Assembly: GCA_028282295.1 (NCBI GenBank) | Contig: JANQIE010000300.1 | Span: forward strand, 1 to 33,614 | DNA: 33,614 nt | Direction of reading: 5' to 3' | Origin: Desulfobacterales bacterium | Lineage (GTDB): Bacteria; Desulfobacterota; Desulfobacteria; Desulfobacterales; JANQIE01 | Shown: positions 8,095 to 16,502 of the stretch, piece by piece | How positions within the stretch are numbered: the first letter of the stretch is position 1 | Layout of the letters: each line of letters begins with the position of its first letter | The notes under the pieces: model-generated | What the model was told of the DNA's origin: nothing | The model's database searches: none | The model's input: only the letters and a program-made list of their open reading frames with translations | Position numbers and translations under genes: made by a program

Positions 8095-9123
8095 CTAAGC
8101 GCGCATTGCATTACGAAAACGCGTCAACAATTGCGGTCCCAGCGGTACAGTACTCAACAGGCGAAAAACATTTCCAGGCAACTTGCCGCGCCGGTATTTG
8201 ATTTGGCGCCAACGGCGCAGGCTTTGCCGCGCCGCGCGGCTATCGTTTTCGTAGAGCTGAAGCTTGGCGATCTTCAAAAGCACGTCTTCTTCCACCTGAT
8301 CCACATCCCGGCGCCGGTCGCGGTAGAAGCTGCGGTCGGCTCTGTAAAGCCGGTCAAGCAAACCGATCCGGCACTGAAGCCGGTCCAGTTGACTTTTGCG
8401 AGTCAGGCGCACCGCATCGTCATGACTCCGGTTAAGGGTCGTTTCCAGCGTCATGAACCCGGCCGGATGGATTTGCGACAACCGGGCGTAGAACTCCCAA
8501 TCGCCGCAATGAAAATCATCTTCCACAAACCGTATTCCCGGTGTGATCATGGCCTTGCGGATCAAGGAACTGCTGGGCAGCACATACGGCTCAAAGAGCA
8601 AATCATGGTAAAGACTGCCGGAATAAAACGTAAACGGCGGGTATTTCGCCCCCTCGAACGAGGCCAGCGTACGGCTGTCGGTCCCCTCGCCCAGAATCGC
8701 CGGCCAGGGTTTGGGCGTGTGATGCCAGGTGCGCAAGCCCTGGGGCGTTTTACTTCCGTCTTGCCTGAAAATAAAAAAATCGCTGAAGACATACGCCAAC
8801 CGGGGAAACCGGTCCAACAGCGCGACCTGTAAATCGATCTTGAAATCGAGCCACAGATCATCGTCATCCAAAAGCGCGATAAATTCGCCCCGTGCTTTCC
8901 TCAACGCCAGGTTGCGCGCTGCGTTGGGCCCGGCATGCGTCTGCTGAAAAAACCGCACCCGCGAATCAAATCCGGCGACAATCTCGGCCGTATGATCCGA
9001 CGAGCCGTCATCGACCACAAGAACCTCGATCTTTTGATAAGTCTGGTTTAGAACGCTGTCAATCGCTTCTTTTAAAAGCGCGGCACGATTATAGGTTGGA
9101 ATGATTACACTGACCAGCGTCAT
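8095..9123 (-). CDS. Family 2 glycosyltransferase (GT-A fold)
   Basis: 342 residues. The N-terminal GT-A domain is clear: VSVIIPTYNRAALLKEAI, the nucleotide-binding VLVVDDGSSDHT, and a metal-binding LLDDDDLW. A later GDWEFYARL block is the usual ED/WEF acceptor-side motif. The last ~100 residues are basic and helical with no membrane span, so the enzyme is probably cytoplasmic and adds a sugar to the lipid-linked repeat unit; donor and acceptor cannot be told. A run of G precedes the ATG instead of a classical ribosome site. Directly upstream is a repeat-filled block (9124-9601) that separates it from the FemAB-like gene, so it may depend on read-through. Confidence 0.85.
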   Translation of the reverse strand: MTLVSVIIPTYNRAALLKEAIDSVLNQTYQKIEVLVVDDGSSDHTAEIVAGFDSRVRFFQQTHAGPNAARNLALRKARGEFIALLDDDDLWLDFKIDLQVALLDRFPRLAYVFSDFFIFRQDGSKTPQGLRTWHHTPKPWPAILGEGTDSRTLASFEGAKYPPFTFYSGSLYHDLLFEPYVLPSSSLIRKAMITPGIRFVEDDFHCGDWEFYARLSQIHPAGFMTLETTLNRSHDDAVRLTRKSQLDRLQCRIGLLDRLYRADRSFYRDRRRDVDQVEEDVLLKIAKLQLYENDSRAARQSLRRWRQIKYRRGKLPGNVFRLLSTVPLGPQLLTRFRNAMRA

Positions 9124-9144
9124 ACGCCCCCCCCAGGTTGAATG

Positions 9145-9193
9145 AGAATTAAGAATTGGGAATTAAGAATTGTGGATGGGAATCATTTATAAA
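9145..9193 (+). repeat. AT-rich AAGAATT repeat, copy A
   Basis: Tandem AATTAAGAATT units run into GTGGATGGGAATCATTTATA. An inverted version of the same sequence ends the block at 9481-9625, so 9145-9625 is bounded by inverted copies. This block (9124-9601) holds no gene. Confidence 0.6.
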
Positions 9194-9266
9194 AGGAAAT
9201 TTGTAAAACGCCCTTACGTTGCGGCGAGCCGCCGGAACAGGCAATGTGCGCGTCTTGGAAAATTTC

Positions 9267-9350
9267 CTGGATTCCCGCCTGCGCGGGAATGACGAAGTCG
9301 GCATTGCCTCGCCGTGTTTGGGCGTCATTCCCGTGCAGGCAGGCATCCAG
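9267..9350. repeat. Inverted GGGAATGAC-type palindromic repeat pair
   Basis: CTGGATTCCCGCCTGCGCGG at 9267 continues into GAATGACG, and an inverted copy ends at 9350. The 28-base arms match at 24 positions and are separated by about 28 bases. Extragenic palindromes of this type are widespread in proteobacteria; function unknown. Confidence 0.7.
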
Positions 9351-9480
9351 GAGATGTCGCAAAGATGCCTGAGTGGTGTTATCAGACTTCGACATGCAGT
9401 TTTGCTCACATTGTTATTCATTTTTTCTTAAGGCTATGGCTAACGCCCTGCGACTCATCGGATAGTTAAAGTCAATGACA

Positions 9481-9625
9481 TTGGTTCTTAATTCTCAATT
9501 CACAAATTTTTAATCTTATAAATGATCTTCATCCACAATTCTTAATTCTCAATTCATAATTCTTAATTTTATAAATGCTCTCCATCCACAATTCTTAATT
9601 CTTAATTCATAATTCTTAATTTTTT
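9481..9625 (-). repeat. AT-rich AAGAATT repeat, copies B and C
   Basis: Two consecutive copies, reading on the minus strand as AATTAAGAATTGTGGATG followed by a CATTTATAA segment. They overlap the 3' end of the FemAB-like gene, whose stop codon and last five or so codons are made of repeat sequence. Confidence 0.6.
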
Positions 9626-10678
9626 CCCCAGCTGTTTAAAGCCCCAGCGGCCGATATCGCCCCCCAGGGTGCTCCAGGCGGTCAGACTGGGTGGAAAGAG
9701 CCCAAAGGAAACATGCTCGCGCCGGTGACCGCGCGCCCACATGTGCAGCCAGGGTTCGTCCGAACCTAAAAACTCATACGACTGCAATTGCCTCTCAAAC
9801 GCATATTGAATCGAGGCATTGATCAGTAAAATTCCGGGGGAACAGCGCGAATACGTCTCATCGTAGCCAACCTTCAGGAGCCAGAACCGCTGGTGACATT
9901 CGACGCCGATCAACATTGCCACGGGCTTGCCGGCAAGCGTCAACAGCCCCAACCGCAAAATCCCCTGCGCGCACGCTTTACGCGCATAGCGGCTGAAGAA
10001 ACGGCCCAGCGGTTTGTTGTGCAGCAAGGACGATCCCCGCCGTCCCTTCCAACCCGCCGCCTCCACATGAAACGCCGTATCGAGCCGGGCCGCCAGTTCA
10101 TCGGGATTGGGTGCAAAGATATCGATGTGCAGGTCACCGAATTGATGGGCCCGTTTCAGCGCCCGTTTCAAATCGTAGCGCCGCTTGGAGGTCAGCGATT
10201 GAAAGTACGTGTCCCATGAGCCGTTGACCGGCACAAACGCGGTAAAGGCCGCCGTGCGCGGCATCAGCACACTCAATTGTCGCCGGGCCAGGGCCTGCAA
10301 CCGGCCGGCCAGGGCCGTATCCGCCACGGTTTTGTTCAGATAGACCGGCAACCGCAAGCGGATCAGCGCCCTGATCGTCTCGGCCAACGCGGTTTCATGG
10401 GTGTATAAAATCGCACTGGGCTCGTTCAAAACCGATGCGCCCACGATTTCCAAATATCGCAACCGGCGGCGGTTGCAGACCACCAGCGGCAAAATCGCAT
10501 CGATCGAATCACCGCTCCCGGCAACAATAACCCGCAGGCTTCCCGGCGGGTAGAAGGCGCTCGCCGCCGCTTGAGTCCAGGCATAAGAACAAAAAGGGGT
10601 TCCGGCCTGCGCATTGAGCCGGTTCCAAGGCTGCTCAAAATCGGATAGCTTGTCAGGATCGCTAATAATTTCAGACAT
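9602..10678 (-). CDS. FemAB/BioF2-like GNAT acyltransferase
   Basis: 358 residues. The first ~150 residues and the last ~190 have the two-lobed layout of the FemAB/CelD (acetyltransferase_6) group: an N-terminal DFEQPWNRLNAQAG...FCSYAWT block, LTSKRRYDLKRALKRA in the middle, and a C-terminal GNAT half containing KPVAMLIG...FWLLKVGYDETYSRCSPGILL. Members are common in exopolysaccharide loci and are thought to transfer acyl or aminoacyl groups in the cytoplasm; the substrate here is unknown. It starts 23 bases after the beta-helix gene stop, so the two are one unit. The C-terminus (KLRIMN) is encoded by the AT-rich repeat, so the original end may have been lost to repeat insertion. The ribosome site is weak. 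Confidence 0.75.
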   Translation of the reverse strand: MSEIISDPDKLSDFEQPWNRLNAQAGTPFCSYAWTQAAASAFYPPGSLRVIVAGSGDSIDAILPLVVCNRRRLRYLEIVGASVLNEPSAILYTHETALAETIRALIRLRLPVYLNKTVADTALAGRLQALARRQLSVLMPRTAAFTAFVPVNGSWDTYFQSLTSKRRYDLKRALKRAHQFGDLHIDIFAPNPDELAARLDTAFHVEAAGWKGRRGSSLLHNKPLGRFFSRYARKACAQGILRLGLLTLAGKPVAMLIGVECHQRFWLLKVGYDETYSRCSPGILLINASIQYAFERQLQSYEFLGSDEPWLHMWARGHRREHVSFGLFPPSLTAWSTLGGDIGRWGFKQLGKKLRIMN

Positions 10679-10701
10679 GGTATCGCAAGGCAGGTCGTCG
10701 G

Positions 10702-11877
10702 TTATTCGGTTGTCGGGGCATAATCCGCACCCACGGATCTGAATTTCGGACTATCAGATACAATACGCATATCCGGGGTTCCGGTGTCAACTAATTCAGG
10801 ATCGATGTGAACAACTACCCGGCTCGGCCCGGCCGGTAAATTCATCACGATCTGGCCCCGCGGACTGTTCCACAGATTGTCAAAAATCCTGAACGTGTCC
10901 GGCCGGGTGCCGGACTCGATCTTGGCGGCCCGTATCCGGGGCTGCGTGGCGATGATCAGATTATTGTGAAACACCCCTTCGCGGCAGGCGATAAAGTGCG
11001 CCTCGTCCGTATCCTGGGAAATTCGCAGCACCGCCTTGCGCGGCGCCACAATCGTATTGTAACTGACGATCCCGCCATGGGCGGTACTCCAGGCAACCGG
11101 TATCCGGCTGCCGAAAATCCGGTTGCCAGACACCTTGATTGCCGTAGCCTCGTAATTCACACCGGGCGGACGAAAAAACGCCTTGCCGGTATGGCCACCG
11201 ATCACCACACTGTGCGCGCCGGCATTTTTAAAAAACGACCCCACAATGCGGATATGGCTGGAGCCCCCCTTGGCCTGCACCCCATTGCGTTGCGAAAACC
11301 CCTTGAGCCCCTCAAAATGGCTATCGGCAATCAAACCGTTGTGACACCCGACCATATCAACAGCGCTGCCGCCCCACCCAATCACCCGGCTGTTCGCCAC
11401 CACAAAATCCCGCACTCCGGAAAGCTTGATCCCGTCACGATTGCCCCTGGGCCCGATTTTTGTCACCAGAACGTTTTCGATACGGATATGGTGCGACGGC
11501 GTTGTATGATTGCCGCCGTCATCAATATTGATTCCGTTGCCCTCACAGCCGACCACATGAATATCGCGAATCGTCAAATAGCTGCACCGGGCCAGGTGAA
11601 ACGCCACCAGCCCCCCCTCGAATACCGGCGGATTCCGCCGGTCCGCGCCCTGGATCACGATCGGGGCATCCGGTCTGCCGGCAAGGTCCTTCAACGCGTG
11701 CCCACCGGAATAAACGCCGGGCGCGATCGACACGACCTGCCCCGGCCCAAGCCCCGCCAGTGCCTGTTGCAGTGAGTGGTTATCCGTGACAACCTGCGAG
11801 GAAGCACCGCCGGCAGCCGATAAACCGGCGCACATAAAAATCAGCCAAACAATTGAATGTAAAACAGATCGCACCAT
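10702..11877 (-). CDS. Secreted right-handed beta-helix protein (pectate-lyase-like fold)
   Basis: 391 residues. An N-terminal signal peptide (to about residue 25, cut after a small-residue run near AAGGASS) precedes a region with the repeating IRI-V-x-S-x-F / NGI-I-DGG rhythm of parallel beta-helix proteins: an entry segment SLQQALAGLGPGQVVSIAPG typical of this fold, then successive turns with HHIRIENVLV, GIKLSGVRDFVVANSRV, SHIRIVGSFFKN and ATAIKVSGNRIFG. Proteins of this type in exopolysaccharide loci are polysaccharide lyases, epimerases or binding proteins; catalytic residues cannot be assigned. AAGGA lies nine bases before the ATG. It heads the operon continuing into the FemAB-like gene. 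Three 20-bp tandem sites lie 130-190 bases upstream. Confidence 0.8.
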   Translation of the reverse strand: MVRSVLHSIVWLIFMCAGLSAAGGASSQVVTDNHSLQQALAGLGPGQVVSIAPGVYSGGHALKDLAGRPDAPIVIQGADRRNPPVFEGGLVAFHLARCSYLTIRDIHVVGCEGNGINIDDGGNHTTPSHHIRIENVLVTKIGPRGNRDGIKLSGVRDFVVANSRVIGWGGSAVDMVGCHNGLIADSHFEGLKGFSQRNGVQAKGGSSHIRIVGSFFKNAGAHSVVIGGHTGKAFFRPPGVNYEATAIKVSGNRIFGSRIPVAWSTAHGGIVSYNTIVAPRKAVLRISQDTDEAHFIACREGVFHNNLIIATQPRIRAAKIESGTRPDTFRIFDNLWNSPRGQIVMNLPAGPSRVVVHIDPELVDTGTPDMRIVSDSPKFRSVGADYAPTTE

Positions 11878-12005
11878 GTTGAACCGTCCTTGGTTTAAAT
11901 TGGGAGCACCCCAAAAAATTATTGTTCCAAAACGTAAGTATGGTATCGAATTATGACAAATAAATTACAGCCTGCGATTGTACCGCTAGCCGCCGAATTC
12001 GATAC

Positions 12006-12067
12006 CGCCCTTCAGGTTTTTCCCCCGCCCTTTTCAGGAATTTCCCGCCCATATTCAGGGATTCCCC
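12006..12067. promoter_or_regulatory. Three tandem 20-bp sites upstream of the beta-helix gene
   Basis: Units starting at exactly 12006, 12026 and 12046 share the pattern CGCCC-N(0-4)-TTCAGG-N-TTTCC (for example CGCCCTTTTCAGGAATTTCC). The 20-bp period is close to two helical turns, as expected for a regulator bound repeatedly on one DNA face. A very similar single sequence occurs at 28411-28430 upstream of another secreted-protein gene. Confidence 0.5.
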
Positions 12068-12164
12068 GATTTACATAAATTTGAATAACATTATAATGCA
12101 GTCCATTTTGGTTTTGCCTCCAACACTTGGGGACAATGCCATAACTCAGGGCGCGCGAGCCCTT

Positions 12165-12345
12165 AGGGCTCACGCAAAAACAATTTCACATTTTAGGCGC
12201 CCGGCTTCAGGTCGGGTTGGTTCGATCTGAGGGGCCAAAACCGCAGTCATAGCAGGCTATGGCGAGGATTTTGGGACTGAAGATCGAGCCAAAATGACCT
12301 GAAGCCGGGATGCATAAAATGTGAAATTATTTTTGCGCGAGCCCT
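12165..12345. repeat. Large nested-palindrome element, copy 1
   Basis: Arms of about 76 bases (12165-12240 and 12268-12345) are inverted copies with roughly 80-85 percent identity and enclose a palindromic centre around CATAGCAGGCTATG. The 36-base core (12237-12272) is nearly the same as one at 33540-33575, with only three differences. No coding capacity. It fills most of the 725-bp gap between the divergent beta-helix and subtilase-like genes. Confidence 0.75.
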
Positions 12346-12602
12346 GAGGCCATTCATCCGGTTAACTCATTTGTAGGCGCGGCGTCCCGCCGTTCCTTCG
12401 AACCAATTTTAATGACATTGATGTTGGGGGAAACTGTTCATGGGGTAATGGTACAATTACTTCCTGTGGCCCCTGCGCCTGTGCACAGAATAAAAATCCT
12501 GACGTCAAGGAATCGAAGCGTTTCGCGTAACAGACGCAGAACACGCCAAGGGTTTGCATCACGGTCACAAAAGTTCAATGGATATAAGAAGGTAATTTAA
12601 GA

Positions 12603-14546
12603 ATGTCGACAGTAAAAGAAGTAAAAGACCGTAAAGTCTCAGCAAGCGACCCTGCCGAAGGACAACAGGATAAGGATCCACAAAAGAAAACGAGAAAGTT
12701 AAAAGATAAGCCCCCGACCAAAAAAAAGGACCTGGACGGTGTACCCAAAAAATATACCGTAAAGTCAACCAGGGCTGAAAAAAAACCGGCACCATCAGAC
12801 TCACAAGCGGCCAAAGACCCCCAAACGCCTTCAATTTCAACATCCGCCGCCAATACCGGCCCGTTACGTGAACCTGCGGTGCCTTCCACCAATGGTGCCG
12901 TTAATCTCGAAAGCAATGACCGCCGTATGCTCACCGGCGAGGCAAACCGTGCCGGCGGAACACGCAACGAAAGCGGGCCGGCATCCGGCCCTGTGCCCAG
13001 CCCCCTGATCGCCGATTCTACCGGTACCTCTGCAGGCACAGCGCCCACCAGGGGAACCACCACCGAACCGGGCGCAACGCCGGCGGCGGTTGCCACCCCC
13101 ACGAGCGCAACAAGTCCCCCCCCGGCCGATGCCCCGCCAATCAAAACCGCGGCGATTCCCCTGACCCCCAACGACGACGGCTCTTATACCCTCAATCACG
13201 TTCGCGGCGGTGCGACGCAAGGTTCCTTTAGCATATTCGATTGGCAGTCAACCGTCGACTCGCTCCCTGTTCAGAATGCAGACGCGCGCGTAGCAAGATT
13301 TTTTCCGGGGGATAACAATGTCTTTTCCACTCCTGCGGGAACAATGATAATTGATGCTCAGGGCAAACTCTTTTTTGATGAGCAATCACCCGATACCGAG
13401 GTAACCATCACCGAAAAAGTGGTCGATACCGAAAAGGGCTGGACAGAGCTGGCCATTCAATTTGACCGAGATTCCGATATTGCCAGATTTAAAGGAACAA
13501 GCAGTATCAATTTACTGCACTATGCCGCCAGCGGGTTTACTCCCGGCCAGGGTCTCACGGCGTATATTTACGAACCGGACGCGAGTGAGGGGACGAGTCA
13601 TTCGGATAATGTAATCAAAACAGCGCAAAATATTTCACCGGGCGCAGAATTTGTCGGGGTAAACGCGACAAAGAGTAATATCGGCCAATTCACAATTGAT
13701 GCAAAAAACGACAGCTTCAAGGACTGGATTTCCAAATCTATTGATCTTTATGCAACCAATCTTTTGAATCGCACCACTGAAATCAACAAGATTGTATCGC
13801 TGGACAAAAAAAACGGCGGGCAAGGTGGCGTAATCAACGCATCTTTTTCCTCTCCGATTGCCTTTCAAATTGAATCCGCCGTCAACCAACTGAATCTGAA
13901 TGATACCCTGCGTAATCCGGAAGCATTATTTACAAAAGATCTGGCCGCATTATTGGGCGAAAAACCCGAAGCATTGGGTCAATACGCAGACATCGTTACC
14001 AAAAAAGAAAACAAAGCCTATCAATTTATCGCAGAGCGGGTGCAGGATGCGCTGGATAACTCCACCAAATTCCAGGAAACCAGAGAAAAACTGGCCGTGG
14101 CAATAAAAAACGCGGCAGACAATAATCTGATTACCATCTGGGGCGCAGGCAATCATCAGGAGTTTGCAAGTGTCTTTTTGGGAGACGGCAGATTCAGCGC
14201 CAGGGTCGCTGACGGTATCGACGGTGTTGTTTCAGTAGGCGCTGCCGACCGCTACACGATGAGAGTGCAACCCTTTTCCGCACAAGGTGAAAGTGTTTCA
14301 TTCACCACACCCGAACCGTCGGGCACTTCATTTGCCGCCCCCGATATCGGCGGTATTTATCTGGCGGTGCAAAGCGAGCTGATGCACGCGGGCCGGGATC
14401 AATTAACCGTCGATGAATTTGTCGCACGGCTTGCCAAGCAGGCCCAAAACGGCCCGGCCCCGGATAACAGGGAAGGGTACGGATTCATCAACGACAACAG
14501 ATCCGCCATCGATGCAATCGTACAGGAAGTTTTGGCGGGAGGCTGA
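12603..14546 (+). CDS. Subtilase-like protein with Lys/Pro/Thr-rich N-terminal region
   Basis: 647 residues. Residues 1-35 are Lys-rich with no signal peptide, ~37-60 contain a KDKPPTKKKDLDGVPKKY block, and ~60-200 are Pro/Ala/Thr/Ser-rich and likely disordered. The C-terminal ~350 residues carry subtilase (S8) marks: His333 in TSHSDNV followed by the typical ISPGAEFVGVN, the INASFSS strand, the oxyanion Asn517 in WGAGNHQ, and the nucleophile Ser576 in PSGTSFAAP. The catalytic Asp is not clear: Asp326 (YIYEPDAS) lies only seven residues before the His, far closer than usual, so activity is uncertain. AGAAGG lies ten bases before the ATG. It is followed 75 bases later by a GH5-like gene with the same N-terminal region, so the two probably form an operon. 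It may be a protease or an inactive scaffold. Confidence 0.7.
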   Translation: MSTVKEVKDRKVSASDPAEGQQDKDPQKKTRKLKDKPPTKKKDLDGVPKKYTVKSTRAEKKPAPSDSQAAKDPQTPSISTSAANTGPLREPAVPSTNGAVNLESNDRRMLTGEANRAGGTRNESGPASGPVPSPLIADSTGTSAGTAPTRGTTTEPGATPAAVATPTSATSPPPADAPPIKTAAIPLTPNDDGSYTLNHVRGGATQGSFSIFDWQSTVDSLPVQNADARVARFFPGDNNVFSTPAGTMIIDAQGKLFFDEQSPDTEVTITEKVVDTEKGWTELAIQFDRDSDIARFKGTSSINLLHYAASGFTPGQGLTAYIYEPDASEGTSHSDNVIKTAQNISPGAEFVGVNATKSNIGQFTIDAKNDSFKDWISKSIDLYATNLLNRTTEINKIVSLDKKNGGQGGVINASFSSPIAFQIESAVNQLNLNDTLRNPEALFTKDLAALLGEKPEALGQYADIVTKKENKAYQFIAERVQDALDNSTKFQETREKLAVAIKNAADNNLITIWGAGNHQEFASVFLGDGRFSARVADGIDGVVSVGAADRYTMRVQPFSAQGESVSFTTPEPSGTSFAAPDIGGIYLAVQSELMHAGRDQLTVDEFVARLAKQAQNGPAPDNREGYGFINDNRSAIDAIVQEVLAGG

Positions 14547-14621
14547 AAAGGGTGTGCGCAAAGGTGTCTACCCCATGAACGATTACAATGGTTCAGTCGA
14601 TATGAAAAGGAGGGTTTAAAA

Positions 14622-16415
14622 ATGGCCAAAGTAAAAAAAACGAACGATCGCCCGGTCACAACAAGCAAAGTTAAACAAAATCAACGCGATGAGAATCAGA
14701 AAAAGATGACGGAGGAGCCGAAAGACAAGCCCCCGACGAAAAAAAGGAACCTGAACGGCGTACCCGGACACTATTCTGCAAAAGCAACCAGAACTGCCAA
14801 ACCAAAAAACGAAAACAAGCCGGCATCAGGTTCGCAAACGGCCAATGCCCCCACACCAACTTCTCCAGCATCCGTCGCTAAAACCGGTCCGCCACGCGAA
14901 TCCACGGCACATCCCAGCGATGGTGCCGTGGGTCTTGATAGCAATGACCAAAGCTCGCGCGCCGGCAATGCAAGCCGTACTAGCGGCACAAGCAGCGGGA
15001 GTGCGCCGGCATCCGGTACCGTGCCCGCCCCCTCGACCGCCGGTTCCACCGGGCCATCTGCCGGTGCGATCCCCACAGGTGCAACCCCCACAAAAGAATC
15101 CGCCACCACATCGGCGCCGGCCGCCCCTTTCACGGCAGCAACCGGTGCAACCCCGGCCGCTGCCCCACCGGCCGAAACCGGAGCGGTTACCGTAACACCC
15201 GGCGACGATGGTCCGTATGGGCCCAACCGTGTTCACTTAGGTGAAAATGGCAAGCAACTAGCGAGTGCGCCCCTTATTCCTTTGGAGAAAATTAACGCGT
15301 TAAATGTACCGGATTTAACCTTTAACGGCGTTGAAGACGATGCCAATTTTCCCTTATCGTTCGCCAACGATGATGGCACAATTAACGAACAACGGGCCGC
15401 CAAAGCATTGGCGTTCATGAAGGAGAATGATTTTAACTCAGTCCGCCTGGGGATTAACACAACCACGGTTAACGATCCCGAGAATTTCGAAAAATTTACC
15501 AACATTGTTAACTTCTTGACCGACAACGACCTACACGTGATGTTCGCAGGCTTTAAAGGAAATACCGTAAAGCCCGTGAAAGAGCGAGGAACCGGAAAAA
15601 TACTCAAAGAGGGTACCGTTGATGGTCAGGAAATTGCACCACCAGGTAAGGATGTCGATGGCGACGGCAAACCGGATAGACAAGAGTTTTTTGATATGTG
15701 GACCAAAGTCGCAGAGACGTTTAAAGATAATCAGAGTGTTGTCGGCTATGAGTTGCTGAATGAACCGGCAAGCGGCGGTCCCCGGCGGCAAAAATTCGGC
15801 AAAGGCGGGCCGGGATATGCCCCAACCGACAAAGGCGCCCAGCGATACGCAGATGACCTGCAGGCCTTATACGACCACGTCGAAAGACAAACCGGATGGG
15901 GCTCAAGCAAGTACATTATGGTTCAAGGCCTGAGAGCAGGAGAAGATATCACACCACTGGCGGGGGAAAACAGGCCGCTTAAAGATGTAGACAATTTAGT
16001 GCTCACGCTACATGCCTACCCTTGGCGAAATGAGCGCGGCAATCTGGTGACCAAAGAACAATGGAAGGAGCATTGGGCGCAGCAGCTCGAAACCGCCGGC
16101 GATACACCGGTTTTCTTCAGCGAGTTCGGCGTCAAGACCAACATCACTGATTTTAGCGCAGATTCAGCCAACGATGCCGCAACCGGCACCCGCCCCGGGC
16201 TGGACACGCCCGTGGATAAGAAGCAACAAAGGCGCAACTGGGCAATGCTCAATGCCGCCGCGGAGTTTTTTAGTGAACACAACCTGGGCTCTGTATACCA
16301 TGCGTTTTCCTCGCCTCCGGGCGGCGGCGGCGGCAGAGGCCTGACCGACTCAGAGATCAGCGTTATCTCTCAAGACGTGGTCGAGCTAGTAAAAACGGCT
16401 CAAGCCGACACTTAG
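14622..16415 (+). CDS. GH5-like (cellulase-family) glycoside hydrolase with the same N-terminal region
   Basis: 597 residues. The first ~205 repeat the plan of the upstream protein: Lys-rich start, KDKPPTKKRNLNGVPGHY (~34-51), then a Pro/Ala/Thr-rich stretch ending in a PGDDGPY segment. The rest fits a (beta/alpha)8 GH5-type fold: an early VRLG strand, the acid/base Glu381 in YELLNEPASGG, a conserved His in LTLHAYPW, and the nucleophile Glu501 in PVFFSEFGV, 120 residues later as expected. A DVDGDGKPDRQEF loop resembles a calcium-binding EF-hand/dockerin loop inserted in the barrel. It should cleave a beta-glycan, perhaps the polysaccharide made here, but specificity cannot be read. No Sec signal is present. 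AAGGAGG lies eight bases before the ATG. Confidence 0.8.
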   Translation: MAKVKKTNDRPVTTSKVKQNQRDENQKKMTEEPKDKPPTKKRNLNGVPGHYSAKATRTAKPKNENKPASGSQTANAPTPTSPASVAKTGPPRESTAHPSDGAVGLDSNDQSSRAGNASRTSGTSSGSAPASGTVPAPSTAGSTGPSAGAIPTGATPTKESATTSAPAAPFTAATGATPAAAPPAETGAVTVTPGDDGPYGPNRVHLGENGKQLASAPLIPLEKINALNVPDLTFNGVEDDANFPLSFANDDGTINEQRAAKALAFMKENDFNSVRLGINTTTVNDPENFEKFTNIVNFLTDNDLHVMFAGFKGNTVKPVKERGTGKILKEGTVDGQEIAPPGKDVDGDGKPDRQEFFDMWTKVAETFKDNQSVVGYELLNEPASGGPRRQKFGKGGPGYAPTDKGAQRYADDLQALYDHVERQTGWGSSKYIMVQGLRAGEDITPLAGENRPLKDVDNLVLTLHAYPWRNERGNLVTKEQWKEHWAQQLETAGDTPVFFSEFGVKTNITDFSADSANDAATGTRPGLDTPVDKKQQRRNWAMLNAAAEFFSEHNLGSVYHAFSSPPGGGGGRGLTDSEISVISQDVVELVKTAQADT

Positions 16416-16436
16416 AAAAACTTGAATCTGTAAGAT

Positions 16437-16468
16437 ACCGGGACAGCCCTTGCAGGGGCTGCCCCGGT
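16437..16468. terminator. Hairpin between convergent genes, probable shared terminator
   Basis: Inverted repeat ACCGGGACAGCCC / GGGCTGCCCCGGT with one mismatch and a short loop. It lies 22 bases after the GH5-like stop and about 35 bases after the stop of the convergent 2167-residue gene. The T-run is weak (TGTTGGTTTGG on the plus side), so efficiency is uncertain. Confidence 0.6.
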
Positions 16469-16502
16469 GTTGGTTTGGAGGGTGGCGGAAAAAAAACGTT
16501 TA

